DNA from: NIOZ-UU13 sp964417935
GTDB taxonomy: Bacteria; Planctomycetota; Phycisphaerae; Sedimentisphaerales; Anaerobacaceae
Assembly: GCA_964417935.1 (NCBI GenBank)
Contig: CAYQKF010000034.1
Coordinates: forward strand, 1 to 42,460
Length of the DNA stretch: 42,460 nucleotides
Reading direction: 5' to 3'
Below the pieces are notes generated by a model that searched no databases, was not told the origin of the DNA, and saw nothing but the letters and a program-made list of their open reading frames with translations. Both the position numbers and the translations under genes were made by a program. Shown one piece after another: positions 1 to 7,164 of the stretch; the first letter of the stretch is position 1; each line of letters opens with the position of its first letter.

Positions 1-240
1 AAACAAACCCAATTCAAACCCAATCAAACCCAATTTCCAAAAAGCCCAAATGAATATAAACTCATTTATAACAAAGGATTACAGAAAAAAAGATGATTTC
101 GCAGTCCGAATAAACAAACCCAATTCAAACCCAATTTCTGTAAAGCCCAAAATGAGCGCAAACGCTTTTTCACAAAAGGATTATGAAAATAAACCGTATT
201 GGAGGCTCCAAAAAAACAAACCCGAACAAACCCAATTGCC
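1..240 (+). repeat. Dispersed NKPN(Q)TQ-type repeat, two tandem units
   Basis: Two imperfect units of about 100 bp start at the shared string 'aaagccc' (41 and 142). Each holds an 'ATGA...AAAC...TTT...ACAAAAGGATTA' core followed by 'aaacaaacccaattcaaa'-like blocks. The plus frame from 50 reads through and contains NKPNSNP, FSQKDYENK and NKPEQTQ. The same pattern lies inverted at 41460-41580. I recognise such peptide strings as recurring hypothetical proteins in planctomycete genomes, but the DNA repeat, rather than a protein, seems to be the conserved unit. Whether it is translated is unknown. Confidence 0.7.
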
Positions 241-392
241 TGTCCCCACGTGTAGAGTGTCTTATACTCTGTGGGGATCATTCTTGCCGTTATTGCAGGA
301 TTTATATATACTCTACCCGCTTCAAGGCATTAGAAAATAACCGCTATGGAGAGTACCGGCTTGAAAACCTGCATTTTAGGAGATTATTGCTG

Positions 393-1085
393 ATGAAAAA
401 AATTATGCTTATTTGCTCTGTGTTATTAATCTTTTGTATCGCTTCCAGCAAATACACCCCGACATCGGATTACTCCGTCCGGAAAGTTCAAGGCTGGAAG
501 GTCCTCGTTAATAAAGAGTTATCATCCAGCCATCCTCAACTTGCCGAAGATGTGCTGAAGTTGTTGAAGTTCCAGTTATACCAGATTACTCGCGTGGTGC
601 CTGACGAGGCTCTAAAAGAGCTGCGCCGAGTACCTATTTGGGTCGAGTATAAGGCCCCACGGCATCTCTGTATGTGCTACCATCCCAGCAAACAATGGCT
701 GAGTAACAATGACTTCAATCCCCAGAAGGCACGCAGCGTTGAGCTTGCCAATGCCGAGAATTTTCTCAAGTGGACTATCAGCCAACCCTGGATGGTGCTG
801 CACGAGCTGGCCCATTCCTACCATCACTGTGTTCTGGGTTACGACAATACCGAAATTAGCGAGGCCTATCAGAAAGCCGTAGAGGGCAAGCAATACGAAT
901 CCGTTCTCCATATCGCGGGAAAGCCGAAACGTGCTTACGCTCTCAATAATGACCAGGAATATTTCGCCGAATGCACCGAAGCTTTTTTCGGAACCAATGA
1001 TTTTTATCCTTTTGTCCGCGCCGAATTACAACAGCACGACCCAAATATGTATCAACTGCTTAACAAGCTTTGGAAGGTTGAATAG
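393..1085 (+). CDS. Secreted zinc metallopeptidase (HExxH, lethal-factor-like)
   Basis: A 230-residue protein with a hydrophobic Sec-type signal (about residues 1-20) and the zinc-binding motif HELAH at residues 137-141. A second acidic motif, EYFAE (189-193), lies about 50 residues downstream. This spacing and the sequence around the second glutamate resemble gluzincins with an anthrax-lethal-factor/Pro-Pro-endopeptidase type catalytic domain, so an exported peptidase is likely; the substrate is unknown. The frame is open from 183, but that upstream part runs through the dispersed repeat. The ATG at 393 has an AGGAG at 378-382 and begins the signal peptide, so I start there. It stands alone, with about 370 bases of gene-poor DNA after it. 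Family assignment is moderate; the metallopeptidase call is good. Confidence 0.75.
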   Translation: MKKIMLICSVLLIFCIASSKYTPTSDYSVRKVQGWKVLVNKELSSSHPQLAEDVLKLLKFQLYQITRVVPDEALKELRRVPIWVEYKAPRHLCMCYHPSKQWLSNNDFNPQKARSVELANAENFLKWTISQPWMVLHELAHSYHHCVLGYDNTEISEAYQKAVEGKQYESVLHIAGKPKRAYALNNDQEYFAECTEAFFGTNDFYPFVRAELQQHDPNMYQLLNKLWKVE

Positions 1086-1454
1086 TTCGCAGCCCTTAAC
1101 CCGGTTATGAATTTGCTGTCAGAATGAGCTTTAAAAAGCCGGCTTCTTCCGGTCGAATCCGCAGAAAAAAGGGAGGCTTTGTGAACGTTCTGTTAGCCGA
1201 TGTTAGCAAGCAAACCTTCGTTTATGTGAGGTTTGACAGGAATGGATGAGAAATTTTAGAGACTACTGAGAAAACCAGCCGTTACTAACAAAAATTCAGT
1301 TACTAAGCAAGACAAAAACTCACTTTTTCTTTTTCAGCTTATCGTCACTCTCGCCCCGAACTTGCATTTGTCAAACATTTCGTTTATAATTCGGGCAGGT
1401 AGCATCCGTATGTGAATTACACACAAGCCGCTAATTTAATGAAGAAGGTAAGCT
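1086..1454 (+). other. Gap: promoter, possible 22-residue ORF
   Basis: No recognisable gene. A GTG at 1181 preceded by GGGAGG (1171-1176) opens a 22-codon frame ending at 1249; good ribosome-binding spacing is its only support. The right part carries the promoter described separately. Confidence 0.4.
1362..1390 (+). promoter_or_regulatory. Sigma-70-like promoter for the 1455 operon
   Basis: TTGCAT (1362-1367) and TATAAT (1385-1390) are separated by exactly 17 bases. The predicted start is near 1397, giving a leader of about 58 bases before the ATG at 1455. Confidence 0.5.
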
Positions 1455-2624
1455 ATGAACAAGAACAAACTAAACAAGAAAACATTGGCAGGAAAGACCG
1501 GTCGTGTTGCAGCTTTCTGTATGGGTATATTGGTACTGGTTTGGTGGATGCATCCTATGCCCACAGCGGCTGACGAAGTACCACCCAGGGCCAAAAAGCG
1601 GGCAGGAGTAACCCTCCTGAAACGAGACAAATGCTATGACGGTTATAGACTCTATTCAAGCCGAGGTACTGAAGCGGCCCACATCATCGACTTAGACGGA
1701 CGGGAAGTTCACCAGTGGTCGTATCCCCAGGGCTATACGTGGCACTACGCTGAGCTGCTGCCCAACGGACATCTGGTTGCGATTATTAAGGATGTGATGA
1801 TTCTGGAACTGGACTGGGAGAGCAAACTCCTCTGGAAGGCCAAGCTAAGGGCCCACCACGATTTCGCTCGCTTATCCAACGGCAACACGCTGGTCGTGTC
1901 CCGGCGGACTATGCCCAATCCATGGACTAAGTCCGGCAAACTTAGCTGTGATATCCTTGTAGAGCTGACACCAAAAAATAAAGTGGTCTGGGAATGGAAA
2001 CTTGAGGAGCACGCCGAGGATATTGCTCAGCATGTACCGCTGAAGCTCCCACCATCAACGCTGTTCGCAGACTGGCCTCATATCAACACGATAGAGGTTC
2101 TGCCAAATAGTCACGCAGCTAAAAAGGACCGCCGCTTCAAGGCCGGTAATCTGCTCTTCTGCGGACGACATATCGATACAATCGGAGTCATAGACAGGCA
2201 GACGGGAAAAGTTGTTTGGGCATGGGGACCAGGAGAACTACTCGGACCGCACATGCCAACCATGCTTCCAAACGGACACTTGCTGATTTACGACAACGGC
2301 TCTAATAAATCGGTTCGCGTCAGGGGATATACTCGAATTGTGGAGCTTGATCCCGTTACCCAGAAAATCCTATGGGAATATAAGGCCGAGCCCCCTACTC
2401 ACTTTTACTCTCAGGCAAGGGGCTCGAACCAGCGATTACCAAATAGCAATACCCTGGTTGCTGAATCCGACCCCGGACGATTCTTCGAGGTAACACAGGA
2501 TGGTGAAATGGTCTGGGAGTTTTACAATACCGACCTGAACAAAAACGGCAGCCGAATGGCACTCTATCGAACGCTCTGCTACCCGCGGGATTTCGTCAAC
2601 CGACTTGTAAATCAAAACAAATAG
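1455..2624 (+). CDS. Arylsulfotransferase (ASST)-like beta-propeller protein
   Basis: A 389-residue protein with an N-terminal membrane or signal segment (about residues 18-35). The body consists of repeated blades with 'LPNGHL', 'LSNGNTLVVSR', 'MLPNGHLLIYDNG' and 'LPNSNTLVAESD'. Histidines sit in the contexts HHDFARL, DWPHINT, GRHIDT and GPHMPT. This is the layout of the ASST family, periplasmic six-bladed propellers that move sulfate between phenols through a catalytic histidine. Many planctomycete members are annotated only as ASST-like, and activity here is not shown. The promoter at 1362-1390 and a short purine-rich site before the ATG support the start. The SMP-30 gene follows after 24 bases, so the two are probably one transcript acting outside the cytoplasm. 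Confidence 0.75.
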   Translation: MNKNKLNKKTLAGKTGRVAAFCMGILVLVWWMHPMPTAADEVPPRAKKRAGVTLLKRDKCYDGYRLYSSRGTEAAHIIDLDGREVHQWSYPQGYTWHYAELLPNGHLVAIIKDVMILELDWESKLLWKAKLRAHHDFARLSNGNTLVVSRRTMPNPWTKSGKLSCDILVELTPKNKVVWEWKLEEHAEDIAQHVPLKLPPSTLFADWPHINTIEVLPNSHAAKKDRRFKAGNLLFCGRHIDTIGVIDRQTGKVVWAWGPGELLGPHMPTMLPNGHLLIYDNGSNKSVRVRGYTRIVELDPVTQKILWEYKAEPPTHFYSQARGSNQRLPNSNTLVAESDPGRFFEVTQDGEMVWEFYNTDLNKNGSRMALYRTLCYPRDFVNRLVNQNK

Positions 2625-2648
2625 CAATCCTGAATAAGGGATACTGAT

Positions 2649-3695
2649 ATGAAAAGAATACCAAACTCAAGAGTTTTGTCTCTGACAATTATAATTATCG
2701 TTCTGGCCTGTTCTTCGAATATCATCTCGCAGGAATCAACAAACTTTTCCACCATCGGCAAGGTTGTTAAGTTTGACAATCGCGTCAATGACATGATTGT
2801 ACCCGATGCCAAGATTGAGCTTTTGGCATCAGGGTTTGAATGGTCCGAGGGGCCGGTGTGGGTTCAGGATGCCGGCGGGTATCTGCTGTTCTCAGATATA
2901 CCACGCAATTCCGTGATGAAATGGAAGGAAGGACAAGGCATTAGCTTGTTTATGAAACCATCGGGTTATACGGGTGTTACCGACTATGGCCGTGAACCCG
3001 GCAGTAACGGATTAACTTTAGACCTGCAGAGGCGCATCATCTTTTGTGAGCACGGCGACCGGCGTGTTTCAAGACTGGAAAAAGACGGGGGCAAAAAAAC
3101 TCTCGTTGACAATTATATGGGCAGACGCCTCAACAGCCCAAATGATGCCGCCGTCAAATCTGACGGTGATATTTACTTCACGGACCCGCCTTATGGTTTG
3201 CCGAAAGGCCAAAGGGACCCCAGACGCGAGCTTGATTTTTGTGGCGTTTACCGCCTTTCTACCTCCGGCAAGCTGACTTTGCTTACAAAGGAAATGACAA
3301 GACCAAATGGAATTGCTTTTTCTCCGGAAGAAAAGGTCCTTTATGTTGCACAATCAGATTCTAAGAATCCAATCATAAAAGCTTTTCCTCTCAAACCCGA
3401 CGGCACTCTAAGAAGCGGAAAGGTTTTATATAACTTTGCGAGTCTGATGAGGAAATATCCGGGTTCTCCTGACGGCTTAAAGGTTGACCAGCACGGGAAT
3501 CTATTCGCCACTGGTCCCGGAGGGGTGTACATTATCACACCTGAGGGTAAACTTCTCGGCAGAATTCATACCGGCAAACGCACAGCCAATTGCGCCTGGG
3601 GCAACGACGGCTCGGTCCTGTATATGACAGTTGACGATTGTCTCTGTCGTATTAAAACAAAAACAAAGGGAGCTAATTGGAAGAATACAACATAG
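2649..3695 (+). CDS. SMP-30/gluconolactonase/LRE family protein
   Basis: A 348-residue protein with a lipoprotein-like N-terminus: a hydrophobic stretch followed by V-L-A-C near residue 21. It then shows SMP-30 propeller motifs: EWSEGPVW, SNGLTLD, NSPNDAAVKSDGDIYFTDP, RPNGIAFSPEE, GSPDGLKVD and the terminal GRIHTG/NCAWG stretch. Members hydrolyse sugar lactones or other lactones using a divalent metal held by Glu, Asn and Asp; E (SEGPVW), N (SPNDAA) and D (SPDGLK) are all present. Length is typical for exported members. It is 24 bases behind the ASST-like gene and probably co-transcribed. Exact substrate is unknown. Confidence 0.85.
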   Translation: MKRIPNSRVLSLTIIIIVLACSSNIISQESTNFSTIGKVVKFDNRVNDMIVPDAKIELLASGFEWSEGPVWVQDAGGYLLFSDIPRNSVMKWKEGQGISLFMKPSGYTGVTDYGREPGSNGLTLDLQRRIIFCEHGDRRVSRLEKDGGKKTLVDNYMGRRLNSPNDAAVKSDGDIYFTDPPYGLPKGQRDPRRELDFCGVYRLSTSGKLTLLTKEMTRPNGIAFSPEEKVLYVAQSDSKNPIIKAFPLKPDGTLRSGKVLYNFASLMRKYPGSPDGLKVDQHGNLFATGPGGVYIITPEGKLLGRIHTGKRTANCAWGNDGSVLYMTVDDCLCRIKTKTKGANWKNTT

Positions 3696-3800
3696 CGACC
3701 GCTCGCCTTATTACTCTCTCGGACGCTAAAGGGATTTACCGTGCAACTTCTGACACATCGCCGGATGCAAGAATTACCTTGTATTTCTGCTCGGCAGTTT

Positions 3801-3824
3801 TGTAGGGTGGGGCTTGCCCCACCA
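3801..3824. repeat. Dispersed palindrome GGTGGGGCTTGCCCCACC
   Basis: A near-perfect hairpin (7-bp stem, CTTG loop) in the string 'tgtagggtggggc|ttgccccacca'. The same string recurs at 41416-41440, so this is a dispersed palindromic repeat. Confidence 0.8.
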
Positions 3825-3839
3825 TATTAATTTCTTTAA

Positions 3840-3860
3840 TTTTGCCTTTTGCCTTTTGCA
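3840..3860. repeat. Heptanucleotide tandem repeat (TTTTGCC)
   Basis: TTTTGCC, TTTTGCC and TTTTGCA follow each other without gaps, then TTTTTAA. It is one of several loci in this window with a 7-bp period. Confidence 0.75.
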
Positions 3861-4300
3861 TTTTTAACTTTCCTCCACCTCCGCTCTGGTTCCTATCTCA
3901 TTATTCTTAATCAATAGGCGGGCTGAATCCACTCATGTCTCGTTATTTACATAAGCCAAATCACAAACACGATAAACAGAGCCCACAATATCAGCTTTAG
4001 GTATCTGGTTTTAAGTGGTGTATTGATTCGTTTTATAAGGCACGTAGTCTTTTTGACTAATCAAAAGGACTATGAGCATTATCTCACTTGCGTATCAGGT
4101 CATTACAATCCTCGAAAGCGAAATGGGAAATCCGGGGTAAATGTTTAAATTGCGCGATATGAACTTTTTATTCTGGGCAATGTTTTTACCCATGCGCGAT
4201 TTCTCGGGTTGTTTGCTCTCACCCGTTGGTTCAGTTTTATATCTTGCTATTTATTTGATTTAACGACCAATGTTTTGGGGTATATAAACTGTAGAAAATT

Positions 4301-4309
4301 TGTTATAAT
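4301..4309 (+). promoter_or_regulatory. Extended -10 promoter before amrS
   Basis: TGTTATAAT matches the TGnTATAAT extended -10 form. No good -35 is seen 16-18 bases upstream. A start near 4316 would leave a leader of about 100 bases holding the inverted repeat at 4367-4430. Confidence 0.4.
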
Positions 4310-4366
4310 CATCGGAAAATAACTTGAGCGGGTTTTCTGGGTTGCAGGTTTACAAGGCATAAACAA

Positions 4367-4430
4367 CCCAGCACCACAGCAACGCTGGGTTCCGAGAGAC
4401 GGCGTGAGCCAAAGCTCTTTTGGTGCTGGG
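4367..4430. repeat. Inverted repeat CCCAGCACC...GGTGCTGGG
   Basis: Nine-base perfect inverted ends (4367-4375 and 4422-4430) enclose a core that contains AACGCTGGG. The right side, read in reverse, begins CCCAGCACCAAAAGAGCTT, which also occurs at 9449-9467 inside another gene. It overlaps the first possible start codons of amrS. Confidence 0.7.
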
Positions 4431-5427
4431 TGGAAAGTTGAGGCTTAAATTGAAGGTTCAGTGTGAACTATGTCCAAAAATGTGTTTGATTGAGCCGGGC
4501 CAAAGCGGCGAATGCCGGGTGAGAATCAATATCGACGGCGTGCTGCGAACGGTAGTTTATGGATACCCATGCTCGATTAATATTGACCCAATCGAAAAGA
4601 AGCCGCTTTACCATTTTTTACCGGGCACACCGATTCTCTCGATAGCAACCGTCGGCTGTAACCTCCACTGCGAAAACTGCCAGAACTGGGAGATATCACA
4701 AGCCAATCCGGAAGACGAAAACATATCCGCATATTTTGTTCCGCCGGAACGGTTAGTGTCGCTAACCAAGAGCAATAATTGTCCTTCGCTGGCATATACT
4801 TACACCGATCCGATTGTTTATTATGAATATACTTATGATACTGCGAAGTTGGCCCGAAGTGCCGGCATACGCAATGTTCTTGTAACAGCCGGATATATAA
4901 ATGAACAGCCGTGGAAAGAGCTGCTAAAATACGTCGATGCAGCGAACATAGATTTGAAGGGGATGACAGAGGATTTCTATCGGCGGGTCTGCTCAGGGAC
5001 ATTAAAGCCCGTCCAGAATGCTATGGTTCTGGCCAAGGCAAGCGGAATACTCGTTGAAGTTACGAACCTGATTATTCCGACGCTGAACGATAAACCTGAG
5101 CAAATACGCGAACTTGCCCGCTGGATTAAAGTGAATCTGGGCGGCGAGACACCACTGCACTTTTCAGGATTTTATCCTCGCTACAAAATGCGTAATCTGC
5201 CGCCGACTTCGTTGAACACATTAGAAATGGCTCGAAAAATCGCAATCACAGAGGGCCTCGATTATGTATATATAGGAAACCTTCGCAGCAAGCAAGGCGA
5301 GAACACGTATTGTCCAAGCTGCAAAGCTCTGCTCATTGATCGCAGCGGTTTTACTATCCTGAAGAACCGGCTTAAGAATGGCTGTTGCCCGGATTGTGGA
5401 AAAGAGATTTATGGAGTCTGGAAATGA
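4420..5427 (+). CDS. amrS: AmmeMemoRadiSam system radical SAM enzyme
   Basis: A 335-residue protein (counted from TTG 4420). The N-terminal Cys cluster CELCPKMC (15-22) precedes the radical SAM motif C80-NLH-C84-EN-C87, which binds the 4Fe-4S cluster that cleaves S-adenosylmethionine. FSGFYPRYKM and a C-terminal zinc-ribbon-like pair CPSC/CPDC ending GKEIYGVW are typical of the AmmeMemoRadiSam radical SAM family. The reaction is not known. No ATG fits: an in-frame stop at 4405 leaves TTG 4420, GTG 4423, TTG 4438 or TTG 4450, and TTG 4438 removes residues encoded by the dispersed repeat, so the true start is uncertain. It overlaps the next gene by ATGA and is the first gene of the Memo/AMMECR1 operon. 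Confidence 0.9.
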   Translation: MVLGGKLRLKLKVQCELCPKMCLIEPGQSGECRVRINIDGVLRTVVYGYPCSINIDPIEKKPLYHFLPGTPILSIATVGCNLHCENCQNWEISQANPEDENISAYFVPPERLVSLTKSNNCPSLAYTYTDPIVYYEYTYDTAKLARSAGIRNVLVTAGYINEQPWKELLKYVDAANIDLKGMTEDFYRRVCSGTLKPVQNAMVLAKASGILVEVTNLIIPTLNDKPEQIRELARWIKVNLGGETPLHFSGFYPRYKMRNLPPTSLNTLEMARKIAITEGLDYVYIGNLRSKQGENTYCPSCKALLIDRSGFTILKNRLKNGCCPDCGKEIYGVWK

Positions 5428-5606
5428 CACGCAGAAAATTTATTAGCAAATTAATAAAAGCAGGTTCGGCTATTGTCGTCGGCGTTTTATGGTTGGCCAA
5501 AAATACTACGCCGCGAAAGTTTGTACGGGCTATTAGAGTTAAAAAATATCCTGGTTCCTTAAAGCCCTTACGAGATATTTCCAAACAAAGCAAATGGAGC
5601 GGTTGA
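5424..5606 (+). CDS. Small twin-arginine signal protein
   Basis: Sixty residues beginning MTRRKFISKLIKAGSAIVVG, a twin-arginine (RRKFI) pattern followed by a hydrophobic stretch and a short basic tail (TPRKFVRAIRVKKYPGSLK). The ATG overlaps the amrS stop (ATGA) and the next gene starts one base after its stop, so it is translationally embedded in the operon. There is no recognisable domain after the signal. It may be a membrane-held small subunit or a remnant of a larger Tat substrate, perhaps one that carried iron-sulfur clusters. Position between amrS and the Memo fusion argues that it is real. Confidence 0.6.
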   Translation: MTRRKFISKLIKAGSAIVVGVLWLAKNTTPRKFVRAIRVKKYPGSLKPLRDISKQSKWSG

Positions 5607-5607
5607 T

Positions 5608-7164
5608 ATGGATAAGCAGTTAAAAAAATGGCTCGTGAGGACGTTTCTACTGGCTTTGGTGATTGTACCGCTAAGTATTGCTTCCATACTTTTATGGCAA
5701 GCATATATCTCAAAGTTACCGAAAATTGTTCTCCGTTCATCGCTTGCCGGCACATGGTATTCTGCCGATGCAGAAGCTTTAGCTGAGCAAATCGAAGGTT
5801 TCTTTCAAGAAGCTCAGGTCGAACCGATAAACGATGTAATAGCTCTAATTTTGCCACACGCGGGATACCAGTTCTCAGGCCAAACCGCGGTTTGCGGGCT
5901 AAAAACAACCGACAAGGAATATAAACGAATCGTTGTTATTGGTCCAAGTCACCGTATCTCGTTGGAAGAGATACTGAGTGTACCAAGGGTAACGCATTAC
6001 GAAACACCACTGGGACAAATACCGCTGGACGTGGAGTTCATAAACAAACTTCTGAAATATTCGCTGTTTCAGAACGTACCACAGGCACACAAGAACGAAC
6101 ACAGCGTTCAGATTGAGATACCGCTGTTGCAGTACGGCCAAAAGGACTTTAAGCTCGTGCCGATTGTGGCCGGCAGTTGCTCGTTACAAACAATCGACAA
6201 AGCCGGTAGCATTCTGAGAAGTTTGATTGACGCCGAAACACTGATAATTATAAGTTCGGATTTTGTACATTTCGGATCGAACTTTGGCTACGCACCTTTC
6301 AAGGAAAACATACCTGAGCAAATAAAAGAGCTTGATATGGGGGCTTATAAGCATATAGCCGGATTGGATGCTCAAGGTTTCCTAAAATATAAATACAACA
6401 CCGGTGCGACGATATGTGGCTATGTTCCTATTGCCATATTGCTTTCGATGTTAAAAGAGCCGGCAAAGGCCGAATTGATAAAATATGCAACCTCCGGCGA
6501 GTTAACTAATGACTTTACCAGCTCCGTCAGTTACCTCTCGATTGCCTTTTCAGGTTCGTGGCAAAACAATCCGGAGATTAAACCGCAGGCCAATAACCCC
6601 GAATTGGAATTAACAGAGGATGATAAGAAGCAGCTTTTGACTTTAGCACGCAAAACAATAGTTTATGCCTTACGGAATCGAAGAGTTCCACAAGCATCTG
6701 AGCTGGGCTTTACAATCAGCGATGCAACCAGATGTCCCCGCGCGGCGTTTGTAACGCTCAAGAAACATTCCCAGCTCAGAGGCTGCATAGGTGATATCTT
6801 CCCACAGCGGCCTTTGTACAAGTCGGTCATTCGAAACGCGATTAACGCCTGCGTTAATGACAGGCGTTTTCTGCCGGTAACAAAAGAGGAATGCAACGAT
6901 ATTACAATCGAAATCTCCGCGCTTACGGCGCCTGAACCTGTTGCCCCGGCGAATGACATCCGGATCGGCATAGACGGCGTCGTATTGAGCAAGGACGGTC
7001 GTTCCGCCGTGTTTTTGCCGCAGGTTGCGCCGGAACAGGGTTGGGATGTTAATCAGATGCTCACGCAATTGTCTTTGAAAGCTCAGTTACCTGCTGATGC
7101 CTGGAAGGAAGGTGCGAGCTTTCTGGTCTTCCAGGCAGTTGTTTTTGGTGAAAGTGAAAAATGA
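5608..7164 (+). CDS. Membrane-anchored Memo (AmrB)-AMMECR1 (AmrA) fusion
   Basis: A 518-residue protein. Residues 10-32 form one transmembrane segment. Residues about 40-315 are the Memo domain, related to class III extradiol dioxygenases, with PHAGYQFSG (83-91), GPSHR (112-116) and SSDFVHFG (216-223) supplying the metal-site histidines. Residues about 340-515 are an AMMECR1 domain with the hallmark LRGCIG at 390-395. In many genomes these are separate AmrB and AmrA proteins; here they are joined and anchored, probably facing the periplasm. Function of both domains is still unsettled. It starts one base after the small Tat protein and overlaps the following gene by ATGA, so the four genes are tightly coupled. 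Confidence 0.88.
   Translation: MDKQLKKWLVRTFLLALVIVPLSIASILLWQAYISKLPKIVLRSSLAGTWYSADAEALAEQIEGFFQEAQVEPINDVIALILPHAGYQFSGQTAVCGLKTTDKEYKRIVVIGPSHRISLEEILSVPRVTHYETPLGQIPLDVEFINKLLKYSLFQNVPQAHKNEHSVQIEIPLLQYGQKDFKLVPIVAGSCSLQTIDKAGSILRSLIDAETLIIISSDFVHFGSNFGYAPFKENIPEQIKELDMGAYKHIAGLDAQGFLKYKYNTGATICGYVPIAILLSMLKEPAKAELIKYATSGELTNDFTSSVSYLSIAFSGSWQNNPEIKPQANNPELELTEDDKKQLLTLARKTIVYALRNRRVPQASELGFTISDATRCPRAAFVTLKKHSQLRGCIGDIFPQRPLYKSVIRNAINACVNDRRFLPVTKEECNDITIEISALTAPEPVAPANDIRIGIDGVVLSKDGRSAVFLPQVAPEQGWDVNQMLTQLSLKAQLPADAWKEGASFLVFQAVVFGESEK

Larger units (their letters stand above)
3696..4419 (+). other. Gene-poor gap with repeats and an AmmeMemoRadiSam promoter
   Basis: No intact gene seen. 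A short frame opened by TTG 3677 (after GGGAG) runs in a protein-like way (IATARLITLSDAKGIYRATS) and stops at 3805, exactly where the palindromic repeat at 3801 begins, so it may be a broken gene. The rest holds heptad repeats, AT-rich DNA and the extended -10 site near 4301. Confidence 0.4.

Noticed and set aside
1..160. Regularly spaced CAAACCC blocks suggesting a CRISPR array
   Set aside because: The blocks are 10-11 bases apart with no unique spacers; they belong to the dispersed repeat.
183..392. N-terminal extension of the metallopeptidase
   Set aside because: It runs through dispersed-repeat sequence, lacks a good ribosome site, and a signal peptide begins at 393.
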